Assembly: GCF_013618625.1 (NCBI RefSeq)
Contig: NZ_JABRWO010000001.1
Coordinates: forward strand, 744,001 to 808,000
From: Bremerella alba
Lineage (GTDB): Bacteria; Planctomycetota; Planctomycetia; Pirellulales; Pirellulaceae
DNA length: 64,000 nt
Reading direction: 5' to 3'
This document shows, in pieces, positions 44,450 to 55,591 of this stretch; within the stretch, counting starts at the first letter, position 1, and each line of letters opens with the position of its first letter. The notes under the pieces are model-generated. The model was not told the origin of the DNA, did no database searches, and saw nothing but the letters and a program-made list of their open reading frames with translations. The translations under genes were made by a program, and so were the position numbers.

Positions 44450-45298
44450 ATGACTCACGAATCACTTCAAGAAATCGTTTGCTGCATGGGCCAGCCGGTA
44501 GCCGGTAACCCGTCCCAGTTCATGATGGAACGGGCCTTTGCTGCGGCCGGTTTGGATTGGCGATACCTCACCTTAGAAGTTACCCCGGAAGACTTACCGG
44601 CTGCCGTGGCCGGTATGAAAGCGATGGGATTCAGCGGTGGGAACTTCACCATCCCGCACAAGGTGGCCGTCATTGCCCACCTGAATCGACTGACCGAGGC
44701 GGCCGAACTGATGGGAGCGGTCAATTGCGTGTTCGCCGAAGAAGATGGTTTCGTCGGCGAGAACACCGACGGCAAAGGCTTCGTCGCCGCGCTGAAAGAA
44801 GTCGTTGAGCCAGAAGGAAAGAAGGTCGTCCTCTTTGGTGCCGGGGGAGCAGCCCGGGCCATCGCAGTCGAACTCGGATTGAACAAGGTGGCTAGTATCG
44901 ACGTGGTGAATCGCGACGCTGGTCGGGGCCGCGATCTGGCGAACCTTCTCACTGAACGCGTGGGGATCGCAGCGAGGTGGATTCCCTGGAATGGAAAACA
45001 CACGCTGCCGGAAGATGCCGATCTGGTCATAAACGGCACAAGTATCGGCTTAAGCGATGCCGCTGCAATGCTGCCGGTCGACCTCGACACTTTTCGCGAG
45101 TCGATGCTTGTCGCCGACGTGAGTTTCAACCCACCTCAAACGGCATTTCTGCAAGCGGCCGAAGATGCCGGGTGCCAAGCGATTGACGGCCTGGGAATGC
45201 TGGTTAACCAAGGCGCGATCGGTTTCAAAATCTGGACCGGCATCGAGCCTGATCGGGCTGTTATGCGAGAAGCGCTGGAAGAGTACCTGGGGATCTAG
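44450..45298 (+). CDS. aroE: shikimate dehydrogenase
   Basis: The start was placed at 44450 (MTHESLQEIVCCMG); 282 residues. GFSGGNFTIPHK carries the catalytic lysine, MGAVNCVFAEEDGFVGENTD the shikimate-binding Asn/Asp, and VLFGAGGAARAIA the NADP-binding loop. It converts 3-dehydroshikimate to shikimate on the way to aromatic amino acids. The N-terminal shikimate-binding loop is VAGNPSQFMMERAF rather than the common 'HSLSPxxHNxAF', so one or both serines may be replaced. The function is still likely. It stands alone on the plus strand. Confidence 0.87.
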   Translation: MTHESLQEIVCCMGQPVAGNPSQFMMERAFAAAGLDWRYLTLEVTPEDLPAAVAGMKAMGFSGGNFTIPHKVAVIAHLNRLTEAAELMGAVNCVFAEEDGFVGENTDGKGFVAALKEVVEPEGKKVVLFGAGGAARAIAVELGLNKVASIDVVNRDAGRGRDLANLLTERVGIAARWIPWNGKHTLPEDADLVINGTSIGLSDAAAMLPVDLDTFRESMLVADVSFNPPQTAFLQAAEDAGCQAIDGLGMLVNQGAIGFKIWTGIEPDRAVMREALEEYLGI

Positions 45299-45336
45299 TC
45301 TGAGGGAAAATGGAGTTGTGCCGTCGGTGGCTCAAC

Positions 45337-45371
45337 AAAAAAACGAGGCCCATGCATTCGCTAGGGCCTCG
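45337..45371 (-). terminator. terminator of the superoxide dismutase gene
   Basis: Eight-base perfect arms (CGAGGCCC / GGGCCTCG) with a 12-base loop are followed on the minus strand by seven T's. It lies about 50 bases after the sodC stop. Confidence 0.85.
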
Positions 45372-45421
45372 CTCGAATCATTCCGAACAATCACGGTCGT
45401 TCGGTCTATTTCCATAGTCGC

Positions 45422-45997
45422 TTACTCGCCAGCTTTGGCAATCCCGATCACACCAACGCCCACGCGCGGGCCGGCGTCGCCGGATGGTTGGCTCTTCAGG
45501 TCGTCGGCTTTGGCATGCACGACAATCGAGCGACCCAGCACGATGTGCAGCTTCAAACCTTTGGCTTTGATATCGATCTTGGCTACGCCGCTGTCGTCGG
45601 CGGTGATGTTGCCCAGGTCACCAACGTGGCTTTCGGCGCTTGGGGCACCATGTTCGTGGCCATCTGGATTGAAGTGACCACCAGCGGCCGAGCCGTCGGC
45701 TTTGGTCAGGTCACCGAATTCGTGAATGTGGAAACCGTGTTCGCCTGGTTCCAGGTTGATAATTTTGCCGGTCAGGTGCACGTAGCCGTCTTCCTGCTTC
45801 AGCATAATGATGCCCTTCACGTCGCTACCGCTGGTGGAAGCCAACACGGCAACCGCGGCTTTGGGCATTTCCACCATTTCAGCGGTATGCTCGTGGTCTT
45901 TCTCAGGTGCGTCTTCCTTTGCACCTTCGTCTTGGGCCAGGACTAGGCCGGGAATTGCCAATAGTAGAATGCTTAGTGTTAGGATGGTCGATTTCAT
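45422..45997 (-). CDS. sodC: exported Cu/Zn superoxide dismutase without the conserved disulfide
   Basis: The start was chosen at 45997 (MKSTILTLSILLLAIPGLVLA), giving a signal peptide; 191 residues. All metal ligands of the family can be matched: HGFHIHEFGD, GGHFNP, HEHG...SHVGDLGN with Asp, and VVHAKADD. The arginine near the C-terminus (GPRVGVGVIG) is also present. Both cysteines that form the usual disulfide are gone: the stretch after FGDLT has no Cys, and the usual ACGVIG reads VGVGVIG. The acidic, His-containing N-terminus (KDHEHTAEM) may bind metal. It removes superoxide in the envelope. Confidence 0.93.
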   Translation of the reverse strand: MKSTILTLSILLLAIPGLVLAQDEGAKEDAPEKDHEHTAEMVEMPKAAVAVLASTSGSDVKGIIMLKQEDGYVHLTGKIINLEPGEHGFHIHEFGDLTKADGSAAGGHFNPDGHEHGAPSAESHVGDLGNITADDSGVAKIDIKAKGLKLHIVLGRSIVVHAKADDLKSQPSGDAGPRVGVGVIGIAKAGE

Positions 45998-46198
45998 GTT
46001 GCTGCGTTCTCCTGCAGAAGGGTGAAAATATGGTATTCGGCCGGCAAGAACTGTTCTTCCGACGTCATCACTCGGGAGCAAGTTCCTTGCGCTCATTGTT
46101 ACGCATTGCGTGGCCCCATTCCACCAAGGGCGAAAACTTTGTCGGTCCTGACCCGACAACACCAATTGCTCATACACGACACTTGGGCAGGTGAAACA

Positions 46199-46789
46199 TC
46201 ATGCCGTTTGGTGGATATTTTCACTTACCAGCGTTTTCATGCGAGCGGCAGAATCGCGAGCAAACTGTTTCTGAAGTTTTCGCATATACGGATGGAGCAA
46301 CCAGACGATCCAACGTTTAGGGCGAGAGAATGCTAGAATGTCGTACCATACGTCTCCGCTTTGGTCCATTTCCACCAGGAAACGTTCTTCGCCCGTCTCC
46401 ATATGAGCCGGAAGTGTCCCGTAGGCGAATCCGAACTTGGGCGTATTCATGGGATCGTCAATCACGTACACAATGCGTGCTGCATTGAGCCAGTACATGC
46501 CAGCCGCTTTACCAATCACACACACCGCTTCCCCTTCACGGATCGTCGTGGAGGTTGGTCTTGCCGAGACCCAGCCCAGTTCAAACTGCCGCCATTTTCC
46601 CAGGGCATCTTTGGCCCTGTTAAATGTTTCGATCCCATGACCAAGCTTCACACGGGTATGATCGACTTGAAAACCTTTGGGCGGGGTGCTGGCCGTTTTG
46701 CCTTGATGACAGTAAGAATACTTCCGCTCTCGCTGGTTTTTCAAAAACCGCTCGACGGTCGCAGCAGCAGGTGAATGAAAGCGAAACAT
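46199..46789 (-). CDS. DUF1990 family protein
   Basis: The start was placed at 46789 (MFRFHSPAAATVERFLKNQ); 196 residues. The family blocks are all present: VKLGHGIETFNRAKDALGKWRQFELGWV, VCVIGKAAGMYWLNAARIVYVIDD, FGFAYGTLPAHMETGEERFLVE and VWYDILAFSRPKRW. DUF1990 proteins have no proven function and occur in bacteria and plants. The gene is divergent from an SDR-type protein 105 bases away, a linkage that suggests a common role. Confidence 0.85.
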   Translation of the reverse strand: MFRFHSPAAATVERFLKNQRERKYSYCHQGKTASTPPKGFQVDHTRVKLGHGIETFNRAKDALGKWRQFELGWVSARPTSTTIREGEAVCVIGKAAGMYWLNAARIVYVIDDPMNTPKFGFAYGTLPAHMETGEERFLVEMDQSGDVWYDILAFSRPKRWIVWLLHPYMRKLQKQFARDSAARMKTLVSENIHQTA

Positions 46790-46894
46790 TGCGGTTTCAA
46801 ATCGTCTTAAAGAAAATGCTTGGGATGAAATGAGCTGAACCGTAAAATCATAGCCAAGACAACCTTGATCGGCCCGATTTAATGATTCGACGAA

Positions 46895-47824
46895 ATGACC
46901 GCTGACGATCACCCTAATAACAACCGACAGAAAACAGTTCTCGTAACCGGTGCGACCGGGTATGTGGGAAGCCGCCTCGTTCCCCAAATCTTACCGCATT
47001 ACAACGTACGCTGCATGGTTCGTGATCCTGAACGTCTCGACGCTGCGATTCGCGATCAAGTCGAAGTCGCGCAAGGAGACGTGATGCATTCCCATTCGCT
47101 GCGCGAGTGTATGCAGGGAGTCGACGTTGCGATTTATCTCATTCACGGCTTGGGCTACGGGCCCGACTTTCAGAAGAAAGATCGCATCGCGGCAGAGAAC
47201 TTTTTAAATGCGGCCCAAGAGGCAGGCGTCTCTCGCATCATTTATCTGGGTGGCTTAGGAGACGATGAGGACCCTGGTCTTTCACCGCACCTCAAGAGCC
47301 GTCACGAGGTGGGCGAAGTATTTCAGGCCAGCGAAGTCCTTACTATCGAGCTTCGTGCTTCGGTCGTCCTGGGTCCGGGAAGTCTTTCGTACGAACTGAT
47401 CCGTTCGCTGACACAGCGGTTGCCGGTCATGATTTGTCCGAAATGGCTCTCGACCCCTACGCAACCAATCGCCACCGAAGACGTGCTGGCTTACCTGCAG
47501 GAATCGATCGAACTGCCGGTAGAGAAGAGCGAGGTCTTCGAGATCGGCAGCCAAGATGTGGTCACCTATGGCGGGCTCATTCAGATGTACGCCCAAGAAC
47601 GAAACCTGAAGCGATACTTAATTAGCGTACCACTGCTGACGCCTTATCTTTCGAGTCTTTGGCTAGGATTGGTCACGCCCACCAGCGCCCAGGTCGGACG
47701 GCATTTGATCGAAGGGCTCAAAAATCCAACTGTCGTGCGTGACGACCGAGCACGCAAAATCTTTTCTCATCAGGCAATGACAACCCAAGAGGCTGTCCGT
47801 CAGGCTGTTGAGCAAGAAGCTTAG
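46895..47824 (+). CDS. NAD(P)-binding atypical SDR/NmrA-like protein
   Basis: A 309-residue protein. TVLVTGATGYVGSRLVPQIL is the NAD(P) motif TGATGYVG. YLIHGLGYGPDFQKKDRIAAENF and RIIYLGGLGDDEDPGLSPHLKSRHEVGEV are typical of YbjT-like proteins. The usual YxxxK is replaced by SRHE, so it may bind a nucleotide without normal SDR catalysis. The C-terminal part (SVPLLTPYLSSLWLGLVTP) is partly hydrophobic. It is divergent from the DUF1990 gene. Confidence 0.82.
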   Translation: MTADDHPNNNRQKTVLVTGATGYVGSRLVPQILPHYNVRCMVRDPERLDAAIRDQVEVAQGDVMHSHSLRECMQGVDVAIYLIHGLGYGPDFQKKDRIAAENFLNAAQEAGVSRIIYLGGLGDDEDPGLSPHLKSRHEVGEVFQASEVLTIELRASVVLGPGSLSYELIRSLTQRLPVMICPKWLSTPTQPIATEDVLAYLQESIELPVEKSEVFEIGSQDVVTYGGLIQMYAQERNLKRYLISVPLLTPYLSSLWLGLVTPTSAQVGRHLIEGLKNPTVVRDDRARKIFSHQAMTTQEAVRQAVEQEA

Positions 47825-48294
47825 CTGGCTGTGGTATCAACGCTTCTGAGTAAAATCTGATCGGTTCCGACTGAAAACGTCTTCGAATGTTTCGATTTCG
47901 CAACACGCGTGGTGGTTGGGCATCGCTCAGTTAGGCTCGACGTTGGATTTGGGCAACTTTTCCTTCTGGTTAAGCTAGCTGGTAGCAACCTTTCCTAATG
48001 CGGTCACTTTGCCAAAAAAGCGGATTAGTTCGTCGGCAATTAGCAACGAAATCTTGAAAGATTTTCGTTTGCTGTAAGACTAGATGAGGTATGCTTTTCC
48101 AGCGGAAAACGATCATGGTGGTAAACTTTTATGTTTGCCAGGCAGCACGATTTTTGCGAGTCTATAAGACTCAACACGCGTGGAAGAGGCGCCCCGTTTA
48201 AGGGAGTAGAACCGATCTGGAGCGAGATGGATTTCGTCGGCGGATAGGCCTCGGTGGTCGTATTCGATAACCAACTTGGTCAGGAACTTGAACC
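47825..48294. other. 470-base leader region of the YTV-type gene
   Basis: No gene is supported here. It contains a GAGTC-TATAA-GACTC palindrome near 48158-48172 and AT-rich stretches, consistent with the promoter and long leader of a highly expressed gene. It begins right after the SDR gene stop. Confidence 0.45.
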
Positions 48295-49710
48295 ATGAAA
48301 CTCGCTCATCTTAAAAAGGTACTTGTTGCCCCGGCGCTGCTTAGCGTGGTGGGTATGAGTATCGCGCCAACGCCTTCGCTTGCTCAGTGCGGCGGTTGCG
48401 GACCGTCGTACAAGGTCGTCACTCAGACCGTCTATGAAGAACAACCTGTTACCGCCTACCGGACGGAATACGAACGGGTCGAAGTTCCTAAAGAGGTCAC
48501 CACCTATCGCCCCGTTTGGGAAACCGAACGTCGTGAGCGAACCGTGACCGTGGCCAAACCAGTTACCGAGACATCCGAGCGTGAAGAACGCTACACCGTG
48601 ATGAAGCCGGTCTGGAAGGAACGCGTAGAAGACCGCAGCTACAATCAAACGCGCTACGTCACCGAGACTGAAGTGCGCGAAAAGGTGAACACGGTTCTCC
48701 GCCCCGTCACCGAAACCCAGTACTACGATCAGCAAAGGGTCGTGCGTCGCCCTGTGACTGAAACGGTGATTCAAAACCAAACGGTCACGATGTACCAGCC
48801 GCAGACCGTCTGCAAGACTCAGTACGTCGACCAAGGCGGCTATCAGACCACCCAGGTCTATACGCCTGGTCCGACTCGTAACCGTTTGCGTTGGACCCAA
48901 GGTCAAACGTACCTAGATCCGGCAACGGGTCAGTACCAATACGACCGCGGTGGTTTGCACTGGATTCCAGAGCAGCGTCCTGGCTCGGTGAGCAACGTCA
49001 CCAACTACGTGCCCAATGTTGTGGCCCAGCAGGTTCCCGTTACTCAGTACGTTCCGACCCAAGTCACGCAACAGGTTCCCGTTCAACGCGTTCGCTACGA
49101 AGACGAAGTCCAGGTTAGTCGCATTCCTTACAACGTGACTCGCTACGAACAAGTCCAGCAAGTCGAACAGATTCCCGTTACGGTTCAGAAGCCTGTCACG
49201 GAACGGGTCGAGAACATGGTGACGGTGAAGTACTGCGACTGGGTTCAGGAAGAAGTCGTCCGCAAGGTTCCGATCAGCACAACCAAAATGGTTTACGAAC
49301 AGCGCGTCGAGCCCTACGAGGTGAAGGTCCAGAAGTGGGTCACCGAAACCAGCACGGTTACCGAAACCAAGCTGGTTCCTAAGAAGGTTCAGTACAACTA
49401 TACCCGCCGCGTTCCGCGTACGGTGACTATGCGTGTTCCGCTCGATTCCTATGGCAACCCGGTTTATGCTGCCCCGGCGACTTCACAACGTGTGGTCCTT
49501 CCGCCGGCCACGCCTTCGCCGACCCCGGCGGTTCAAAACAGCGTGGTGGAGAAGCCGCCAACCATTATCGAACGTCGCATCATAAGTCCTTCGGAACCGC
49601 CACCGGCTCCGAACAAGGAAAATGAAGCTGCTGCTGATAGCCAGGCCACCAAGGACGAAACGAACTCGTCCCCCAGCGACGAAGACCCAACGGGTCAACC
49701 GATGCTGTAA
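48295..49710 (+). CDS. exported YTV-type repeat protein, likely cell-wall protein
   Basis: A 471-residue protein with a signal peptide (MKLAHLKKVLVAPALLSVV...PSLA) followed by a CGGC motif at 32-35. The body is made of irregular Tyr/Thr/Val/Glu/Pro-rich repeats such as YRTEYERVEVPKEVTTYRPV, RYTVMKPVWKERVE, RPVTETQYYDQQ and VPVTQYVPTQVTQQVPVQ. A break at about 200-235 (RWTQGQTYLDPATGQYQYDRGG) separates two repeat blocks. The end is Pro-rich and then acidic. Planctomycete cell-wall proteomes contain such YTV proteins rich in cysteine pairs; this is a small member. Confidence 0.82.
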   Translation: MKLAHLKKVLVAPALLSVVGMSIAPTPSLAQCGGCGPSYKVVTQTVYEEQPVTAYRTEYERVEVPKEVTTYRPVWETERRERTVTVAKPVTETSEREERYTVMKPVWKERVEDRSYNQTRYVTETEVREKVNTVLRPVTETQYYDQQRVVRRPVTETVIQNQTVTMYQPQTVCKTQYVDQGGYQTTQVYTPGPTRNRLRWTQGQTYLDPATGQYQYDRGGLHWIPEQRPGSVSNVTNYVPNVVAQQVPVTQYVPTQVTQQVPVQRVRYEDEVQVSRIPYNVTRYEQVQQVEQIPVTVQKPVTERVENMVTVKYCDWVQEEVVRKVPISTTKMVYEQRVEPYEVKVQKWVTETSTVTETKLVPKKVQYNYTRRVPRTVTMRVPLDSYGNPVYAAPATSQRVVLPPATPSPTPAVQNSVVEKPPTIIERRIISPSEPPPAPNKENEAAADSQATKDETNSSPSDEDPTGQPML

Positions 49711-49734
49711 AGATCAGGCTCAACTTGATGATCC

Positions 49735-49768
49735 CAAAAAGGCCCGTCGCAAGACTGGGCCTTTTTTT
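49735..49768 (+). terminator. terminator after YTV-type gene
   Basis: Arms AGGCCC / GGGCCT (11-base loop) with an A-run before and seven T's after, 25 bases past the stop. It should stop transcription in both directions. Confidence 0.85.
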
Positions 49769-49946
49769 GTGCACTAGCCGCAAATCCGATCTTTCGAGAT
49801 CCATTCCGCGAGTAACGACTGTTTTAAGTTACCTAGCGTACGTAGAATGAGAGCTCACTCCTGCCTCATCTATCTCGGGGAAAACATGAGCAGGAGACGC
49901 TTCTTTCCCGCGACGACCGTTCGTCGTTCCACTTTGATGGTCAGGC

Positions 49947-52337
49947 ATGAACTTCTTCTTGAATCTGTTGGACACGTCCGACTTTCCTAAGCGTTGGCAT
50001 TGTGGAGACTGGTCCGCCGGTCACGGTTGGTTGCATATCCTCTCGGATGTTGGCATTTGGGGGGCCTACTTTGCTATTCCCGCAATACTCGCTTACTTTC
50101 TGTTTCAGCGGAAAGACCTACCGTTTCGACGCGTGTTCATCCTGTTTGTGGCGTTCATCCTACTGTGCGGCCTGACGCATCTGATGGAGGCGATCATTTT
50201 CTGGTGGCCCGCCTATCGACTGGCTGGTCTTCTAAAATTGGCGACCGCGATCGTTTCCTGGGCAACGTTAGTGGCGCTTGTTTACAACATTCCTAAGGTC
50301 TTACGACTACGAAGCTCGAAAGAGCTAGAAAAAGAAATTGAAGCTCGCAAGGAAGCCGAACAAGCGCTGCTCCTCTCGAATGAAGTGTTAGAACAACGCG
50401 TTCACCAACGTGTCGAGCAACTCAACAAAGCGAATGCGGAACTGAAAGAGCGCGAAGCACGTTGGCGAAGATTCGTCGGCTCGAATATCGTCGGCGTCGG
50501 TGTGGCAAATGCCGAAGGAAAATGGCTGGAGGTCAACGGAGAACTGCTACGCATGCTCCGCTGCTCGGAAGAAGACTGGCAAAGGGAAGGCATGCGTTGG
50601 TACGACATGACCCCGCCAGAGTATTTGCCGCGGGACATCGAAGGAATCGAAACCGCGGACAAACATGGGGCATGTCTCCCCTACGACAAAGAGTATATCG
50701 CCAAAGATGGGACTCGCGTGCCGATTACGCTGGGGTATACGCCGGTTGAAGATCGCCCCGGGCAATACATTTGCTTCGTACTCGACCAGTCGCGCCTCCG
50801 CGAAATGGAACAAGCGCTCAAACAAAGCCAGGCCGAGTTCTTCCAACTCGCCGATGCCATTCCGCAGATGGCCTGGATGACCCGCGCCGACGGTTACGTC
50901 GATTGGTTCAATCATCGTTGGTACGAATACACCGGCCTCTCGCAGGAAGATTGCCTCGGTTGGAGTTGGACCCAGTGTATTCAATCGGAAAAATTACCGC
51001 AGGTAAAAGCAGCCTGGGACAAGAGCATCGAGACAGGCCAGCAAGTCGACATTGTCGCTCCGATTCGCGGTGCTGACGGTGTGGTCCGACCTTTCCTAAC
51101 CCGTGCCCTTCCCTTGAAAGATGCGGACGGTGAAATCGTGCGTTGGTTTGGCACCAACACCGATATCAGCGAGCAGCAGTTAATTCAGGAAGAACTACGA
51201 ACCGTCGCCGCTCAGCTTTCCGACGCCGATCGCAGGAAGGACGAGTTTCTGGCGACCCTGGCTCATGAACTCCGCAATCCGCTTGCACCCATCCGCATGG
51301 GCTTAGAGCTGATGAAAATGGCCAGCGACGATCGAGAGCTATTGAATGAAACCCGCGAGACGATGGAGCGACAGACCAAGCAGCTGATCTCGCTCGTCGA
51401 CGACCTGTTGGATGTTTCTCGAGTAACGCGCGGCAGGCTTAATCTACGCAAAGCCGACATCAAGATATCCGACATCCTCGAGAGCGCGGTGGAAACCTCT
51501 CAACCGCTGATCGATGACTCGAAACATAGGCTGGAGGTAATCAATAACAACGACATCACGATCCACGTCGATCCTAATCGACTCGCTCAGGTCGTATCGA
51601 ATCTCTTGAACAATGCTGCTAAATACACACCTGACGGAGGTAAGATCACCCTTTCGGTCGAGCAAGCGGATCCCCATCACGTAGCCATCGAGGTCCGGGA
51701 TACGGGAATTGGGATACCGGCCGACATGGTAGAGAGCATCTTCATGATGTTCACTCAGGTCGATCGTTCCATAGAACGTCGCTACTCAGGCTTAGGGATC
51801 GGCCTTACCCTGGTCAAATCCCTGGTAGAAATGCACGGAGGAACCGTCTCGGTAACCAGCGAGGGAAAAGGAAAGGGGAGCCAGTTCACGGTTATCCTAC
51901 CCATACGAGAAGAAGACCAGCCGACGCAACAAATCGAGCTACCGATCGAAGGTCTTTCGCCGGCAAAAGTAAAGTCTCGTGTGTTAGTGGTCGACGACAA
52001 TAAAGCCGCCGCCGATATGCTCAGCAAAGTGGTTAAGATGCTGGGCAACACCGTCGAAACCGCCGAAGACGGGCAGCAAGCAATCGAAATGGCCCAGGAG
52101 TTTCAGCCAGAGATCATCCTGATGGATCTCGGCATGCCCAAAATGAATGGCTATGAAGCGGCACGGTATATCCGCCAACAAGACTGGGGCAAGAACATCC
52201 TCCTGATTGCCCTGACAGGCTGGGGACAACAGGAAGATCGCGAGCGCACCAAAGATGCCGGCTTCGATCATCACCTGGTCAAACCAGCCGATCCTGCGGA
52301 ACTGCAGCGGATGATTAATCAGTATCGCAGCGAATAA
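49947..52337 (+). CDS. hybrid sensor histidine kinase with ethylene-receptor-like sensor domain
   Basis: A 796-residue protein. Residues 27-115 form three membrane helices that match the plant ETR1 ethylene-binding domain with a constant offset of nine: Asp34, Tyr41, Ile44, Pro45, Cys74 and His78 (LCGLTHL) stand for Asp25, Tyr32, Ile35, Pro36, Cys65 and His69. A coiled coil (128-170) leads to two PAS domains (about 170-280 and 290-410). The HisKA box has His440 (LAHELRNPLAP), the ATPase NNAAKYTPDGG, DTGIGIP and GLGIGLTLV. A receiver domain with Asp727 (LMDLGMP) ends the protein. It could sense ethylene or copper. Confidence 0.9.
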   Translation: MNFFLNLLDTSDFPKRWHCGDWSAGHGWLHILSDVGIWGAYFAIPAILAYFLFQRKDLPFRRVFILFVAFILLCGLTHLMEAIIFWWPAYRLAGLLKLATAIVSWATLVALVYNIPKVLRLRSSKELEKEIEARKEAEQALLLSNEVLEQRVHQRVEQLNKANAELKEREARWRRFVGSNIVGVGVANAEGKWLEVNGELLRMLRCSEEDWQREGMRWYDMTPPEYLPRDIEGIETADKHGACLPYDKEYIAKDGTRVPITLGYTPVEDRPGQYICFVLDQSRLREMEQALKQSQAEFFQLADAIPQMAWMTRADGYVDWFNHRWYEYTGLSQEDCLGWSWTQCIQSEKLPQVKAAWDKSIETGQQVDIVAPIRGADGVVRPFLTRALPLKDADGEIVRWFGTNTDISEQQLIQEELRTVAAQLSDADRRKDEFLATLAHELRNPLAPIRMGLELMKMASDDRELLNETRETMERQTKQLISLVDDLLDVSRVTRGRLNLRKADIKISDILESAVETSQPLIDDSKHRLEVINNNDITIHVDPNRLAQVVSNLLNNAAKYTPDGGKITLSVEQADPHHVAIEVRDTGIGIPADMVESIFMMFTQVDRSIERRYSGLGIGLTLVKSLVEMHGGTVSVTSEGKGKGSQFTVILPIREEDQPTQQIELPIEGLSPAKVKSRVLVVDDNKAAADMLSKVVKMLGNTVETAEDGQQAIEMAQEFQPEIILMDLGMPKMNGYEAARYIRQQDWGKNILLIALTGWGQQEDRERTKDAGFDHHLVKPADPAELQRMINQYRSE

Positions 52338-52364
52338 AAAAAGGAGTCGACTAGGTCGACTCCT
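52335..52364 (-). terminator. terminator of gyrB
   Basis: Perfect 10-base arms (AGGAGTCGAC / GTCGACTCCT) with a 3-base loop are followed on the minus strand by seven T's. It lies 41 bases after the gyrB stop and touches the histidine kinase stop, so it separates the converging genes. Confidence 0.85.
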
Positions 52365-52404
52365 ATGAATCTCATTCGAGAAAGTGGCAACAAAGCGTTC
52401 CGCA

Positions 52405-55038
<2,634 letters not shown>

Positions 55039-55120
55039 TTAACTGTATCGGTTAACTAGGTGAATTGTTATTGGTTAACTTGTGTTAGGCGGGGAGTTGT
55101 TCGCAAAGTCGTTCCTCTTT

Positions 55121-55149
55121 CCTCTCCCCCAAGGGGCGAGGGGACAGGA
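55121..55149. repeat. REP-like palindromic element, right member of a pair
   Basis: Read on the minus strand this starts TCCTGTCCCCTC and continues GCCCCTTGGGGGAGAGG, mirroring the left element. The two flank about 80 bases with three GGTTAAC copies. It lies just after the dciA stop (55156, minus strand). Confidence 0.55.
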
Positions 55150-55155
55150 GCGGAA

Positions 55156-55470
55156 CTAATCAATCCGCCCTACTTTAATTTTCAAATCGGTAATGCCGTG
55201 ATCGGGCAGTTGTTCCTGCAAGGACTTGAGGATCTTTGGCTTCTGGAAACTAATCATCTGGCTGATTGTCGAGTTGGCGACCATCACCAACAGGGTGCCA
55301 CGCTGCACATTGCCGGCCACGCTATGCTCGGCCAGTCGCTGGCCAGCAGCCACGTCCCAGGCCTTTTGCGTGGCATCGGCCGTCTGAACCTGGGCGTAAC
55401 CCTTCTGGACCATCAACTGGGCCAAGGTTCCTTTGATCGATTGCAATTTGCCGGGCTGGCGTTGGCTCAT
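55156..55470 (-). CDS. dciA: DciA-like (DUF721) replication protein
   Basis: A 104-residue protein. The DUF721 pattern is visible in AWDVAAGQRLAEHSVAGNVQRGTLLVMVANSTISQMI, with the family's hydrophobic 'A..W..AVG..la.hs....' form. DciA loads or recruits the replicative helicase in bacteria without DnaC/DnaI. It stands between dnaN and gyrB, where recF is found in many genomes, and this context supports the call. 121 bases separate it from dnaN. Confidence 0.78.
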   Translation of the reverse strand: MSQRQPGKLQSIKGTLAQLMVQKGYAQVQTADATQKAWDVAAGQRLAEHSVAGNVQRGTLLVMVANSTISQMISFQKPKILKSLQEQLPDHGITDLKIKVGRID

Positions 55471-55591
55471 GATTGGGTCATTCCGTTTGTCTCACTGTAG
55501 GCTGCTCTACCAGTCACCCCTTTGGGACTGATGAGGTACGTCGAGCGAACCCTAAATTCCTGCTAACCAGAACTCATTAATCGTTAAAGCA

